A program made the translations under genes and the position numbers. A stretch of DNA of 64,000 nt from Phaseolus vulgaris. Lineage: Eukaryota > Streptophyta > Magnoliopsida > Fabales > Fabaceae. Positions 49,419-60,314 of this stretch are shown here, piece after piece. Location of the stretch: contig NC_023749.2 of NCBI RefSeq assembly GCF_000499845.2, forward strand, positions 5,861,030-5,925,029, in the 5' to 3' direction. The notes beneath the pieces were generated by a model. The model saw nothing but the letters and a program-made list of their open reading frames with translations, had not been told where the DNA came from and did not search any database. The stretch's first letter is position 1; the number at the start of each line of letters is the position of its first letter.

Positions 49419-52400
49419 TCAATAGAAATTGTTCCACTCTTTAAACAGCTGTTTCACCAAATTATGTCTCAATTGTATATGTCTATTCTTTCCATTGTAG
49501 CTTTTATTTTTAGCTATAGCTGTTGTCGATTGGCAATCACAATGCATTGATACAGATGGGGTTGGTTTCATTCCTAAAGGAATGTTTGCTAAGAAGTTTT
49601 TCAACCACTCAGCTTCATTACCTGCCATTTCTAGAGCAACAAACTCAGATTCCATTGTTGATCTTGCAATAATAGTTTGTCTAGCTGATCTCCATGTAAC
49701 TGCACCACGCCCAAGTGTAAATACATAACCACTAGTGGATTTTGTCTCATCTGAATCAGAGATCCAGTTAGCATCATTGTACCCTTTTAGCACAACGGGA
49801 AATCCACTATATTCAATGGCATAATCCATTGAACCTCTCAAATATTTCATGAGTCTCGCAAGTGCATCCCAATGATCCTGACTAAGACATTGAGTGTATC
49901 TACTCAATCTACCTACTGCATAAGCAATATTTGGTCTAGAAAAGCTCATTAAATGCAATAAGCTCTCAATTATCTGGGCATACTAAGTTTGAGAAATAAA
50001 TTCTTCTTTGTTCTTCTTTAATTTAGAATTAGCATCATAAGGGGTACTCACTCACTTAAAGTCATAGTAACCAAACTTCTTAAGAAGTTTCTCAGTGTAT
50101 TTTTCTTGGGATGGTAATATACTATATCCCTTCCTTATGATTTTAACTCCTATAATCACACTTGCTTCCCCCATGTCTTTCATCTCAAACTTAGATCCAA
50201 GAAACAATTTTGTTTTAAAAACTATATCATTGCATGTACCAAAAATTAGCATGTCATCTACATACAAACATATAATGACATATTCACCATTTTCAGATCT
50301 ATAATACACACATTTATCAACATCATTGATAGAAAAATCTTCACAAAGTAAAACATTATTAAGTTTTTCATGCCATTGTTTTGGTGCTTGTTTCAAACCA
50401 TACAAAGATTTTAAAAGTTTGCATACTTTTTTCTTTTGACCTGGAACTACACATCCTTCAGGTTGAGTCATATAAATTTCCTCTTTTAATTCTCCATTTA
50501 GAAAAGTTGTTTTAACATCCATTTGGTGAATCACTACCTTATGGATAGATGTTAAGGCTAGCAATACACAGATAGAGGAAATCCTAGTAACAGGTGCAAA
50601 AGTATCAAAGTAATCTATGTTATGTTTTTTAGTAAAACCTTTAGCAACTAATCTTGCCTTATATTTCTCTATGGATCCATCAGGATGGTACTTCTTTTTA
50701 AAGATCCACTTACAACCAATGGGTTTTGCTCCTTTAGGCAAATCTACTAAGGTCCACATATTATTTTTCTTAATTGAATCAAGCTCAGTTTTAATGGCCT
50801 TATCCCAATGTTTAGCATCAGAAGCACTAGTAGCTTCTACAAAACTTATTGGATCATTCTCAACTAGATAAGTATAAAAGTCATCTCTAAAAGATGTTTC
50901 CTTTCTTTGTCATTTACTTCTCCTAACATCCTCACTCAAGGTATCACTAGCACTATCTATAGGTTGTTCATATGTACCACTACTCTTTAGAGGAAAGATG
51001 TGTTCAAAAAACTCAGCGTTTTTCGTCTCTACTATAGTGTTACGTTCAATTATATCACTATTAAGAACTAGAAACCTATAGGTAGCACTATGTTCTGCAT
51101 ATCCTAAGAACATACAATTAGATGTTTTAGAGCCTATTTTCCTTTTCTTAGGATCAAGTAACATCACTTTAGCTAAACACCCCTCACTCTTAGGTATTTC
51201 AGATTAGGTTGATAACATTTCCACAACTCATAGGGTGTTTTACCAGTTTTCCTATGTGGTATCCTATTTTGTAAAAAACACGCAGTAAGCAGATATTCAC
51301 CCCATAAAATATCAGGAGCATTAGAACTAATAAGCACGACATTCATCATTTCTTTAAGAGTCATATTTTTCCTTTCAGCTACTCCATTAGACTTAGGTGA
51401 ATACGGTGGAGTTACTTCATGAATAATACCTTCTTTCACACAATAATCATTAAATAAAACATATTCACCACCTCTATCTGATCTAATTTTCTTATTCAGT
51501 TGATTTTTTACTTCTGCTTTATAAGTTAAAAACATGTCAAAAGCTTCATCCTTATGTTTAATTAAATACATTTTGGTGTATATAGAAAAATCATTTATAA
51601 AAGTTACAAAATAATTTTTACCACCTCTAGATATGGTTTGTTTTAAATCAGCAAGGTCAGTATGAATTAAACCAAGAATTTCAGTTTGACGTTCTACAAA
51701 GTGACATGTTTTCTTTGTTATTTTAGATTCTACGCATACATCACATTTACTACTTTGTTTGTCATGCATGTTGATTAATCCTAGTCGTTGCAATTTTATA
51801 ACATACGAAGAATTCACATGTCCTAATCTAGCATGCCATATATCATACGAGTCAACAATATAAGCATAAGATTTAGATTCATTCATAATTTCATAAATGT
51901 TTAATACAAACAGGCCTTGATCACAATATCTCTTTCCCACAAAAACATTGTTTTTTGTCATAACAATCTTATCAAATTCAAATTACACTTTAACCCCAAC
52001 TTTGCTTAGCAATGCCACAAAGACCAAATTAACTTTAATTGATGGCACATGTAGCACATCATTCTAAGCCAGAGTTTTACCGGATGTGAGCTTCAGAAGA
52101 ACTTTTCCTTTTCCTATGACAGGAGTTGTCCTGAAGTCACCGAGATATACTTGTTCTTCTCCATCCCCCACACTTGTGTAGGAGGTAAACACATTTATGT
52201 TTGCACATATGTGTCTGATAGCCTCATAGTCTACCACCCATTTGCTCACATTTGTCACAAGGTTTACTTGTGAAACGACTAACATAATAGTATCTTCCCC
52301 TTCGGGTAGATTTGCCTTAGGAGGATAGTCGTTTTTGGCCCTATGTTTGCACTGAGGTGCATGATGACCTGGTTTTCCACAGACAAAACAATTACCCTTT

Positions 52401-53204
52401 TTCTTGTAAGTAGGGTTAGTTTCAGTGAGACGAGAGAATTTGTTATTAAGTTTCTTTTTGTGATCAATTTTTTTCTCGTACCTTTTTGGAGTTGGTTTGT
52501 CTTCTATCACGTCTGCTTTGACAGACAAAGCTTTGGCCTTTGCAGTAGCGCACTCCTTTCTGTTTGTGTCTTCGATGATGATGTGTGTGATCATATCTGA
52601 TAGAGACATCTGTTTTTGTTTGTGCTTCAGTTGTTGTTTGTAATTCGTCCAAGATTGCGAGAGCTTTTCGATCAAGAGTTCGGACTTCAATTCATCCGGC
52701 AAGGTTATGCTTTCAGTTTTGATATCTTCAATCAACTTGTGATATTCATTTATCTGGATTTTGATGTATTTGCCTTCGATCATCTCCCAGCGGTAGTAGT
52801 TTGCAATCACGAACCTTTGTCTGACGATGTCTTCGACAGTATATTTAAGGATAAGAGAATCCCAAATATCTTTTGCATTCTTATAAGAAGCATAAACATC
52901 GAACAGATCGTTAGATAACACACTTAGTAAAGTGTGACGACATACCTTATTTGCATGGATCCAATCGTCAACTTGTTTTGCAGTTGTGGTTGAGTCGGGT
53001 TTGGAAGTTGTAAGTGCAAGAGCAACTCCGTACATGTCCAATAGGGTGGACACGCGTTCTTGCCAACGTCAGAAGTTCTGAACGGTGAAGACTTCAATTT
53101 CGGAGACATTCGGAAATGGTTTCGCAAAAATGGTTTGCGTTGTGGAAACAACATTTGACGATCCCATACCAGTGTTGTTGTTGTTGTTCGTATTTTCAGC
53201 CATA
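49419..53204 (-). pseudogene. Broken copia gag-pol polyprotein
   Basis: The gag start lies at 53204 and is followed by an Asn-rich stretch. The gag region has the zinc knuckle CFVCGKPGHHAPQC (CX2CX4HX4C). Integrase (about 51961-51173) shows WHARLGHVNSSYV, the Asp of HTDL, SDRGGEY and the Glu of NGVAERKN. Reverse transcriptase (about 50759-50052) shows GCKWIFKKKYHPDGS, HQMDVKTTFLNGEL and the catalytic LYVDDM. RNase H (49958-49419) shows [16 protein letters not shown] and [11 protein letters not shown]. Two frames are used with a shift near 51175. Several stops look like deaminated CGA codons. Protein identity is certain; the element is dead. Confidence 0.92.
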
Positions 53205-53217
53205 AGTCCTTACGATT

Positions 53218-53823
53218 GTAGTAAATTAGGCTTTAAAACGAACAAAAAAAAATAGTTTTCCAAGGTGTGAGTAATCACTGTTCGTAAGGACTTATCTACG
53301 GTGTATTGCGCAAGTCCTCCAGGATACAACAGGAACTTCCCGGAAATTTTCGAGGATCAGAACTAGCAAGTTTCTCTTTAAAAGAGTAATACCCAAATAC
53401 CGTTCCTTTAGGGTTTGAAGAAGTGAGTGTGAGATGTGTTTTCTGAAGCAAATGGGATGCAGTATTTATAGATGGAGAAAACACACTGCCACATCTTCAA
53501 ACCCTAAAGGAGCGGTCATGGCCGCCAGAGTGGAGGAAGACCCGCGGGAATGGAGGAGCTAACCACCCACAAATCTCGCAACGTTCTCAAGATTCCACAC
53601 GACCTGCAGAGCGAAGGTGTGAGCATTCCCAGAGGTGCGGCTACGATTCAGGGTGGAAGGGGCAACGTCGCGCGATCACCTCAGAGCAGATCCAGTCTTC
53701 GCCGAACCTCCGCGATCTCCTCCAACGTCATTGAAGAATTTTTGGGTTTGACTACTTACTATGTTTTCCGTTTCGTAAAAATGCACTCTGTTTTTCGTTT
53801 TGCAATATATATACAGTTTTACA
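53218..53823 (-). repeat. 5' LTR of the minus-strand copia element
   Basis: This 606-base LTR matches the left LTR at both ends. Read on the minus strand it has a TATA box (CTATAAATA) near 53467, so transcription should begin near 53437. The primer-site region that follows it is unusual and is described among the findings. Confidence 0.9.
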
Positions 53824-54370
53824 ACATTGTACATATTAAATTATTTTATTTTTGGGAAAATTATTAATTTTTAATTTCATAGTCAACATTTTTCAAATTA
53901 AAGAAGGAATATGAGTATGTTTTCTTTGAGGAGGAGTTTCTTAGTTTAACCAAAACTTGATTTAGTGATTAGAATATAAAGTTCTTCTATACACCAATCA
54001 TAAAATAAAGAAAGGAAAAATAAAATTCGTGCTTTATTTCTCACTAATGAATTGTGATATACTATTTCTCACTAATATGTTGATTTTACAAGAGGAATAC
54101 GAGGTATTATAAGAATTTTTTTAATTTTGATATATGATGCAAATAAACCACCATTCAATTTTGTATCCTTCTCAGAAATTGAGACTTCTCTGTCTTAATA
54201 GACTTACACAACTTATTAAGACTAATTGATGGATGATTGAAACTGTTTTCATAATTTATTGCCCACTCTCCCTCTTTTCTAATTTAGTAACCACGGTTCA
54301 TGATTTATTTGCATCTTACTTTGAAAAGTTAGAATGAAAGTAAGATATAATGATGAATGGGTAAACAAAA
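53824..54370. other. AT-rich spacer right of the copia element
   Basis: No ORF of note and no element ends were recognised. The phrase TGTACATATTAA occurs both here (53829-53840) and just left of the copia element (47963-47974), which may be a trace of the original insertion site. Confidence 0.4.
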
Positions 54371-54838
54371 GAAAAAATTATATAAATGATGTAATTTATA
54401 TCATTATTACAAAAATATGCAAGTTTAGAAAATATTATAGAAATAGAAAATTCGTGTTATAAGGGTATGCTTTCATTCTTCCGAAGTCGTTTTAGGTTTG
54501 TTGGTATTTCTTCTAATTAAATAAATGTACTTAAATTGTTATTATTTTTTATGATTTTGGTGAAAATAAATATATAAAAATCGTATTATGTGAAAACGAC
54601 TTTTTTTAAGGTTTAAAACATGATTAACTTTTTGGAAAAAAGGTATGTGAAATTGTTATACCTGCACATTTTAGTTCAATTTCTTTTTTAATTTGCATAA
54701 AATAAAAAAAAAAAAATTGGGTTAAAAACTTGTTGTGGGTAAATTAAAAATATTTTATTATTTTATAAAATATTTTGAAAAGACATGTATGTTTAGAATT
54801 TAGGTTGAGATGTTATGGTTCCTTTTGAGCAATCATCT

Positions 54839-55035
54839 CTTCACAAGCGTATAAAACAAATAGAAATAGATTGTCACGTGGTCTGAGAAAAATTAAAAAA
54901 GGTTCTCATCCATTTGCTTCCAATTTCTACCACAGAACAACTAGCTGATATTTATACCAAAACTTTAATCTTTTAAGAATATTTGTTCAAAGCTGAGTCT
55001 CATCAATATTTGCTCTCCTAAAGTAGTTATAGAAG
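54839..55035 (+). pseudogene. Copia RNase H tail relic
   Basis: Frame starting at 54842 reads HKRIKQIEIDCHVV, a stop at 54884, then ISTTEQLADIYTKTLIF. These are the conserved final motifs of copia polyproteins (the IEIDCHFVR and TTEQLADIFTK types). A stop at about 54974 and further stops follow. The downstream AT-rich part up to about 55380 may be the remains of the 3' LTR. Nothing of the rest of pol is present on the left. Confidence 0.75.
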
Positions 55036-55365
55036 GATCCTAATATTAATTGAGTGTATTTTCTAATTATCCGTGGTTTATCTTTATAAAAGAGAATAAT
55101 TTGGTGTCTTTTCTAATTATTAGTTATTTCTTTATTTCGTCATTGTGTGTTATGATTCTAGTATTTAATTATTGATTATTTTCCTCTTTAGTTAAATCTG
55201 GAATGAGTGTACTACTTATATATATATTCAGACCATTTGATTTGATTTAAATAACAAGAAAAAAAAAATATTCATTGTCATATCTTTGACATCCCTTTTA
55301 CTCTTTTGTTCATCTTTTGTTCTCTTTTATTCATCTATGTTCTATTTCGTAATAAAAATGGCTCT

Positions 55366-55495
55366 AATACAATATTACAAAGTGGACTTTAAATCTAACT
55401 CAACACCATAAAATCGACTCATGTGTGTGAGGTTTGCACCCACTTATATACCGGGGTTGATTTAGGCTTAAAGTCCACTTTATAATAATATTTGA
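55366..55495. repeat. Short repeat with inverted ends
   Basis: The left end ATATTACAAAGTGGACTTTAAA and the right end TTAAAGTCCACTTTATAATAAT are inverted copies. Between them lies GTGTGAGGTTTGCACCCACTTATATAC, split here only by my quoting; this phrase is familiar from abundant legume repeats. The unit is about 130 bases. It may be a MITE or part of a short LTR. Confidence 0.55.
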
Positions 55496-56130
55496 AAAAA
55501 ATACATATCTCAAAACTATGCATGTGTTTATAGTTAATTTTGTTTAGTTAGAATTAATTGTATTAAACAACATAGAGCAAGATTATTTGTGTTTTTTTTT
55601 ATTAATTGAAATTTGTGTTAATGTATAAATTGTTAAATTCTCTAATATAAGTATTAATGAAGGTATAAATTATACAATGTATACAAAAATAATAGTAGCT
55701 GTATTTATGTTAAAATATTTTTAATTTTTTAAAATACTTTATAAAACAATAAAATATTTTTTAATTTATCCCACAATAAATTTTTAACTCAATTTGTTTA
55801 AAAAAATTATCATTTTATGCAAACCGAAGAAAATTGAACTAAAGCCATCACAGGATATGATGACTTCAATGTAGAAAAAATTCAAAAGTTAAAAAAGATT
55901 GAACTTTAATCAAAGTCATTTTCACATACTACAACTTCTATATATAAAACCCACCAAATTTGTGAGGGATGATGATAACTTTAGTGCATTTTTTAATCAA
56001 AAAGAAAGTTGTCTAAGCCTAACAGAGGAATGAAGTTGTAACCTTTGAGCATCATTTTTTCATTTTTGCAATATTTGTTTAACTTGCCTATTCTAGTAAT
56101 AATGTAGTAAAATTATAAAAAAAAGGATTT

Positions 56131-59100
56131 TTTTCGAAACAAAACGTACCAATTGGATATTTTTAATGATGATTTTATTTATTGATAAAAAAATTTATCA
56201 GTAAATTCAATTAAAATATCAAAATGTAAATAAAAGTCTTAAAATAAATCAAATATTTAAAAAATTAGGAATTCAATACGAGAATATTGCATAATTTTTA
56301 TTATTTCTAATACAAAAGAGTTAAACCTGCCAATAATCCGATTTAAATGTTAAGTAATTTCAGTTTTTTTTTTGTATATAATTAAGAGAACATTAATTTT
56401 ATTTTTCACCTTAGTATAGGTCACACCTGTAATGGTCCATATTAACTCCGGAATTTCAACCCATTCTAACACTTTTATACACACTTGCATTCTACCTTCT
56501 CTTTATTTTGCTATTTTCAAGCTATCAAAACTACTTACTTTTCAGTTGTTTTTATTACAAAGTTGTTATGCATTTAACAATTTTTTTTCAAAATTAAAAA
56601 AAAATCAAATGTCATCCTTCTCTCATCTTTGAAATATTATATTTTGGTGATCATAAATATTAAATCATTCTAATTGATTGTTTATAATTAAATTTATAGT
56701 CAACATCTTTTCAGATTAGGAATAAAATATAGTGATATTATGATTAAAGAAGCTTTTATTTGGTTCTAAAAGTCTAGAAAATTATTGGTTTAGAGAGAAA
56801 AATACATTATTCTTCGATAGAAAACCACAATCTAACAAATGAAAAAGAACATTATCTATTTATATAGATGGTTGTACCATCATATTAAATTATTAATCTG
56901 ACTTGTGTTGGAGTTATTCATCATATTCAAACATCACCAAATCGCTAAGAATATAAGTTGATATTCTCTTTAATGGGTCCAACATTGTCTGACCTCAAAG
57001 TCTTACAGCGATGATAATTAATTCATAGCCCCTCAAATGATGTAATTAGGTTTAAAAAGGATAAATTTTAGCTAAAAATTATGGAGTGTTGATCAATTAT
57101 TTAGATTTAAGGGTGCAGTGAACTAAAGTTTAAAATAAGAAAAACTCTTAATCATGCGTTCAAGTATGACCTCTAAAAAAACAGTTTTCAGTAGATTAAA
57201 AGATAAAAATAATTGTTACAGAAAATTAAAAAAATAAAACTTTTATGGATCAAAACCTCAAAACTCAAACCGGGGAATTACAAAGGAAACAAAAAAAAAA
57301 GTATAGTCTTACATGCGAAGGTGAAACAAAATAATTACAAAAAAAAACTAAGAAAAAAATCATATGAAGCTTTTCCTTTCAACTTTGAAGTTTGTGTTTT
57401 TTTATAGGTTTTTATGCTCAAAGGATCTTGGGAAACTGTTATGGTTTATATTTTGTTAACCGTTTTTCAATTTCCAACTTTCTATACTTCTTTTCTGGTG
57501 CAAAATATTTGCTTCCAATTCTGTTTTTAAGTTATTGTAGATTTTATTTTTTCCTTATTTTTTCATTATTTTCCTCATATTTTGTTTTCTCTTTTGATTT
57601 AAAGAATCAACTTGACTTTTATATATTTGGTCCATAATCTAAAAAACACAAAAAAATAGTTAAGGTCCAAATAAACCCAATTATATGACTTCAAATTAAA
57701 ACAATGGATTTATTTATTATTATAGTCCAATAATTTATGATTAAAGTTATTGAGTGTGAATAAATATGTTCTCTTAAAGGAGATAAACATTTTCATGGAA
57801 TATACGCAGGGAATAAAGTTGATTAAACCAATAAACGTATGTTTTATTGATGAACTTCAATTGAATTAAATTGATGCATGTTCAATCTGGTTCAGTTTTG
57901 TTTGAGGATTGAGAAATGACTCATCTTTGAGATAACTTGTGAAGAATTTCACGGTGGAAGAACTTGGGATCAACCACTATTTATTTATTATTTTAATCTC
58001 TTATATATTTTATATTAAACAATCTTAACCCTTATTTTATTTTTACTATTATTGCTAACTTTTCTCACCTTTAGATAAATTATGAACACTGATTTTACTA
58101 TTAAATTTGTTAAAAAATTACTTAGAATTATCTGACCATAATTATACTTGTTTATATCATAATAATGATTTGGTAGTAATCATGTAACAAATAATTTGAC
58201 AATGTTACAAATAAATATTAAAACTATTAATTAACATGACTTATTATCAATTTAAATTATATCTCGCTATACTTATGCATAATCTTCTGTCCAATAAAAT
58301 ATTTGATTTTAAAAATTGGTCTTTTATTATGATTCTATTGTGATTCTCCATCATTTAACAAGAGAAGACAAAGTGAGATTATTAGCAAAGCTACTCGAAT
58401 TTTGATAATTTCATTTTTTGGTCAAATCAATGTTGATAAATGGTTTCGCAGATACTACTAGAAAAAATAATTTTAACCTTAATTATTTTCAACTTTCTAT
58501 ATACTGTTTATAAACCTAATGTATATGGTATCAATGAAAAAAGTGGAACGTATAACATTGGTTAACGTGACAACAAAGATTCTATGTACCTTATAATATG
58601 TCAAAATAGCACGAAATTGTTTATTTTTGCATTCGGAAACCCTTATGCACTGATTATGAAGTGAATTGATATAGAGTGATCTTTTATACTACATTAGTTT
58701 ATGTTATAGCTAACTTAGCATGTGAGGTTATTTAATGATGCTTATATTTTTTATGTTTTCCAACTTGTAATAGAAAATATATATAATCAACCTGATCATA
58801 CCTACATTTGCCTACCAAATAAATTCCAATATTAATTTAAAATAATAGATACCCAAATTGATTCCACTAAAGTACATAATTATTTAATCAAAACTAAACA
58901 CTAAATAACACACCAATTCTAAGACTAAAATATAAAATATTAATTTATATGTAAAAAAATCCTTTTCCATTTAAGAATATTTTTTTGAACTGTGTTTCTG
59001 TTCAATGAATAACCACCAATAAAAGTTGCAACATATATAATATATATTAATTTTCTTTTATAATAACATATTTGAAATCATAAATATGTTTCTTTTAGAA

Positions 59101-59960
59101 AATTTAAAGTGTTCCATTACTTATTAATGAGAATATGCATTACCAACACAATTTATAATCCACACCTACTATAATAGTCACCCTTTTCTTATAGTCTACT
59201 ATACTAATAAATCAACTTTAATTAAGTTAATTCACTGAAAACTAAAAAACATGACCTATTAAAAAAATATATTTTCCTATATTAATTATAAAAACCACAT
59301 AATCGATTCTGCATCTTTAGGAAAAATTTAAAATCGATTTACCGTATGAAAAAAACGATTTTACATCATATACAAAGATAGGAAAATCGATTCTAAATCA
59401 TCTACAATGATAGAAAAATCGATTTTGGAAAAAAATGGAGACAAACCAGTGCACAAAACAGTGAGTTTTACCTTGCTCAAACTAATTCTCTCTCGTTTTC
59501 TTGTTCTGGGCACAACACAACAATCAAACCTAATCTCATTTATAGCAAACACAACTTTAGTTTCACATTCATGAGTCTACCATTTTGGTAAAGATTCTTC
59601 TGCAAGGTAGCATTAGAGAGTCTAATGAAAAGAAAAGTCATTGACTCATAACTGCACCACAATAAACTCATTCACATGTGCATAAAGGATAGGAAAGTAA
59701 AATGTTAAGTCAATGGTCTTTGTCACGTGTAATCCTCTCAAATCTTCTCACTTTTGTGAAGAGGAAAAAAACTTCACATTATGCTCTCCCATCTGCGCTC
59801 ACACCTTTAAATAAACCAATTAAAACATGAATTCCACCGTCCGCCCCTCCCTCATCCTTAGTCACACCCGGAAACAAAGAGTGGCTAAAAGACTCTAACA
59901 AAGAGTGCTAAAGGACTCTAAGAGATAGGACAATTCATCCATTTACATGATGTTTTGATA
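56131..59960. other. AT-rich intergenic region
   Basis: No gene is supported. Open frames are short and composed of Lys/Asn/Phe/Ile-rich chance sequence. A small cluster of ATCGATT motifs lies near 59299-59425 and is described among the findings. Confidence 0.55.
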
Positions 59961-60032
59961 AGGTGGTGTATTGTTGATGCGTGAAAGTGGAGGGATGAGG
60001 TAAAGTGGTTCTTATTACCAGACAAAATCATT

Positions 60033-60139
60033 ATTAGACTTAATTACAGGAATATAATCACTATTAATGAGTCTATAATTAGACTTAATTATAGGAATAT
60101 AATCACTATTAATTGGTCTATAATTAGTCTTAATTATAG
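60033..60139. repeat. 45-bp tandem repeat, about 2.4 copies, in the 5' LTR
   Basis: Units start at 60033, 60078 and 60123. Each begins ATTAGACTTAATTA (ATTAGTCTTAATTA in the third), and the first two continue GGAATATAATCACTATTAAT and end GTCTATA. The spacing is exactly 45 bases each time. It lies upstream of a TATA-like run at about 60188, so it would be in U3 of the LTR. Confidence 0.9.
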
Positions 60140-60251
60140 ATGTTATGTTAGAAAAAGAAGGTTATGTACGGTTCTAATGCTATGGTTATATATATATGTA
60201 TCATTGCTATAGATGAAAGACAGATTGAATAAAACATAAAATATTCTTTCA
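60033..60251 (+). repeat. 5' LTR (right part) of the second copia element
   Basis: The LTR must end at CA, 60250-60251, because the tRNA primer site starts at 60252. A TATATATATATG run near 60188 is a likely TATA box. The left LTR boundary could not be fixed, since the 3' LTR is outside the window; TG candidates occur from about 59951 onward. Confidence 0.6.
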
Positions 60252-60263
60252 TGGTATCAGAGC
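60252..60263 (+). other. Primer binding site (tRNA-iMet type)
   Basis: TGGTATCAGAGC directly follows the LTR end. It is complementary to the 3' end of plant initiator methionine tRNA, the usual primer of plant Ty1/copia elements. Confidence 0.9.
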
Positions 60264-60314
60264 ACAAAACTCTGATACCCGACAAACACAAAGCAAAGGC
60301 AACGGTGCACAACC

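Larger units (their letters stand above)
47999..53823 (-). mobile_element. Ty1/copia LTR retrotransposon, complete but inactive
   Basis: Two direct LTRs (47999-48691 and 53218-53823) with TG..CA ends flank a minus-strand gag-pol region in the copia order gag, protease, integrase, reverse transcriptase, RNase H. The 5' LTR is therefore the right one. The coding region carries at least two frameshifts (near 53160 and 51175) and premature stops at 53071, 52066, 51985, 50912, 50054 and 49985, so it cannot be autonomous. The LTRs differ by roughly 12 percent over their well-aligned first 160 bases, and by an indel of about 90 bases, so the insertion is old. I did not find a clear target-site duplication. 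A G-rich stretch (GTGGGGGA on the minus strand) next to the 3' LTR could be the polypurine tract. Confidence 0.9.
54380..56130. mobile_element. Long terminal-inverted-repeat element enclosing a copia relic
   Basis: The arms at about 54380-54800 and 55715-56130 are inverted copies of each other over about 400 bases. Matching series include CATTATTAC, GCAAGTTTA, TTCATTC, TATGTGAAAACGAC/TATGTGAAAATGAC, TTTAGTTCAATTT, TTGCATAAAAT and GTTAAAAACTTGTTGTGGG/GTTAAAAATTTATTGTGGG, in mirrored order. Identity is moderate, with indels. The spacer of about 900 bases contains a copia relic and a short repeat. No transposase was recognised. Long inverted arms suggest a Mutator-like or foldback element. Confidence 0.65.

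Noticed and set aside
52343..52918. Plus-strand open frames across the gag region of the minus-strand copia element
   Set aside because: They are opposite to the recognisable gag zinc knuckle and have no features of their own.
47989..53840. TGTACATATTAA on both sides of the minus-strand copia element as a target-site duplication
   Set aside because: The copies lie 5-25 bases from the LTR ends and are longer than the 5 bases typical of copia, so they may be chance AT-rich similarity or a rearranged site.
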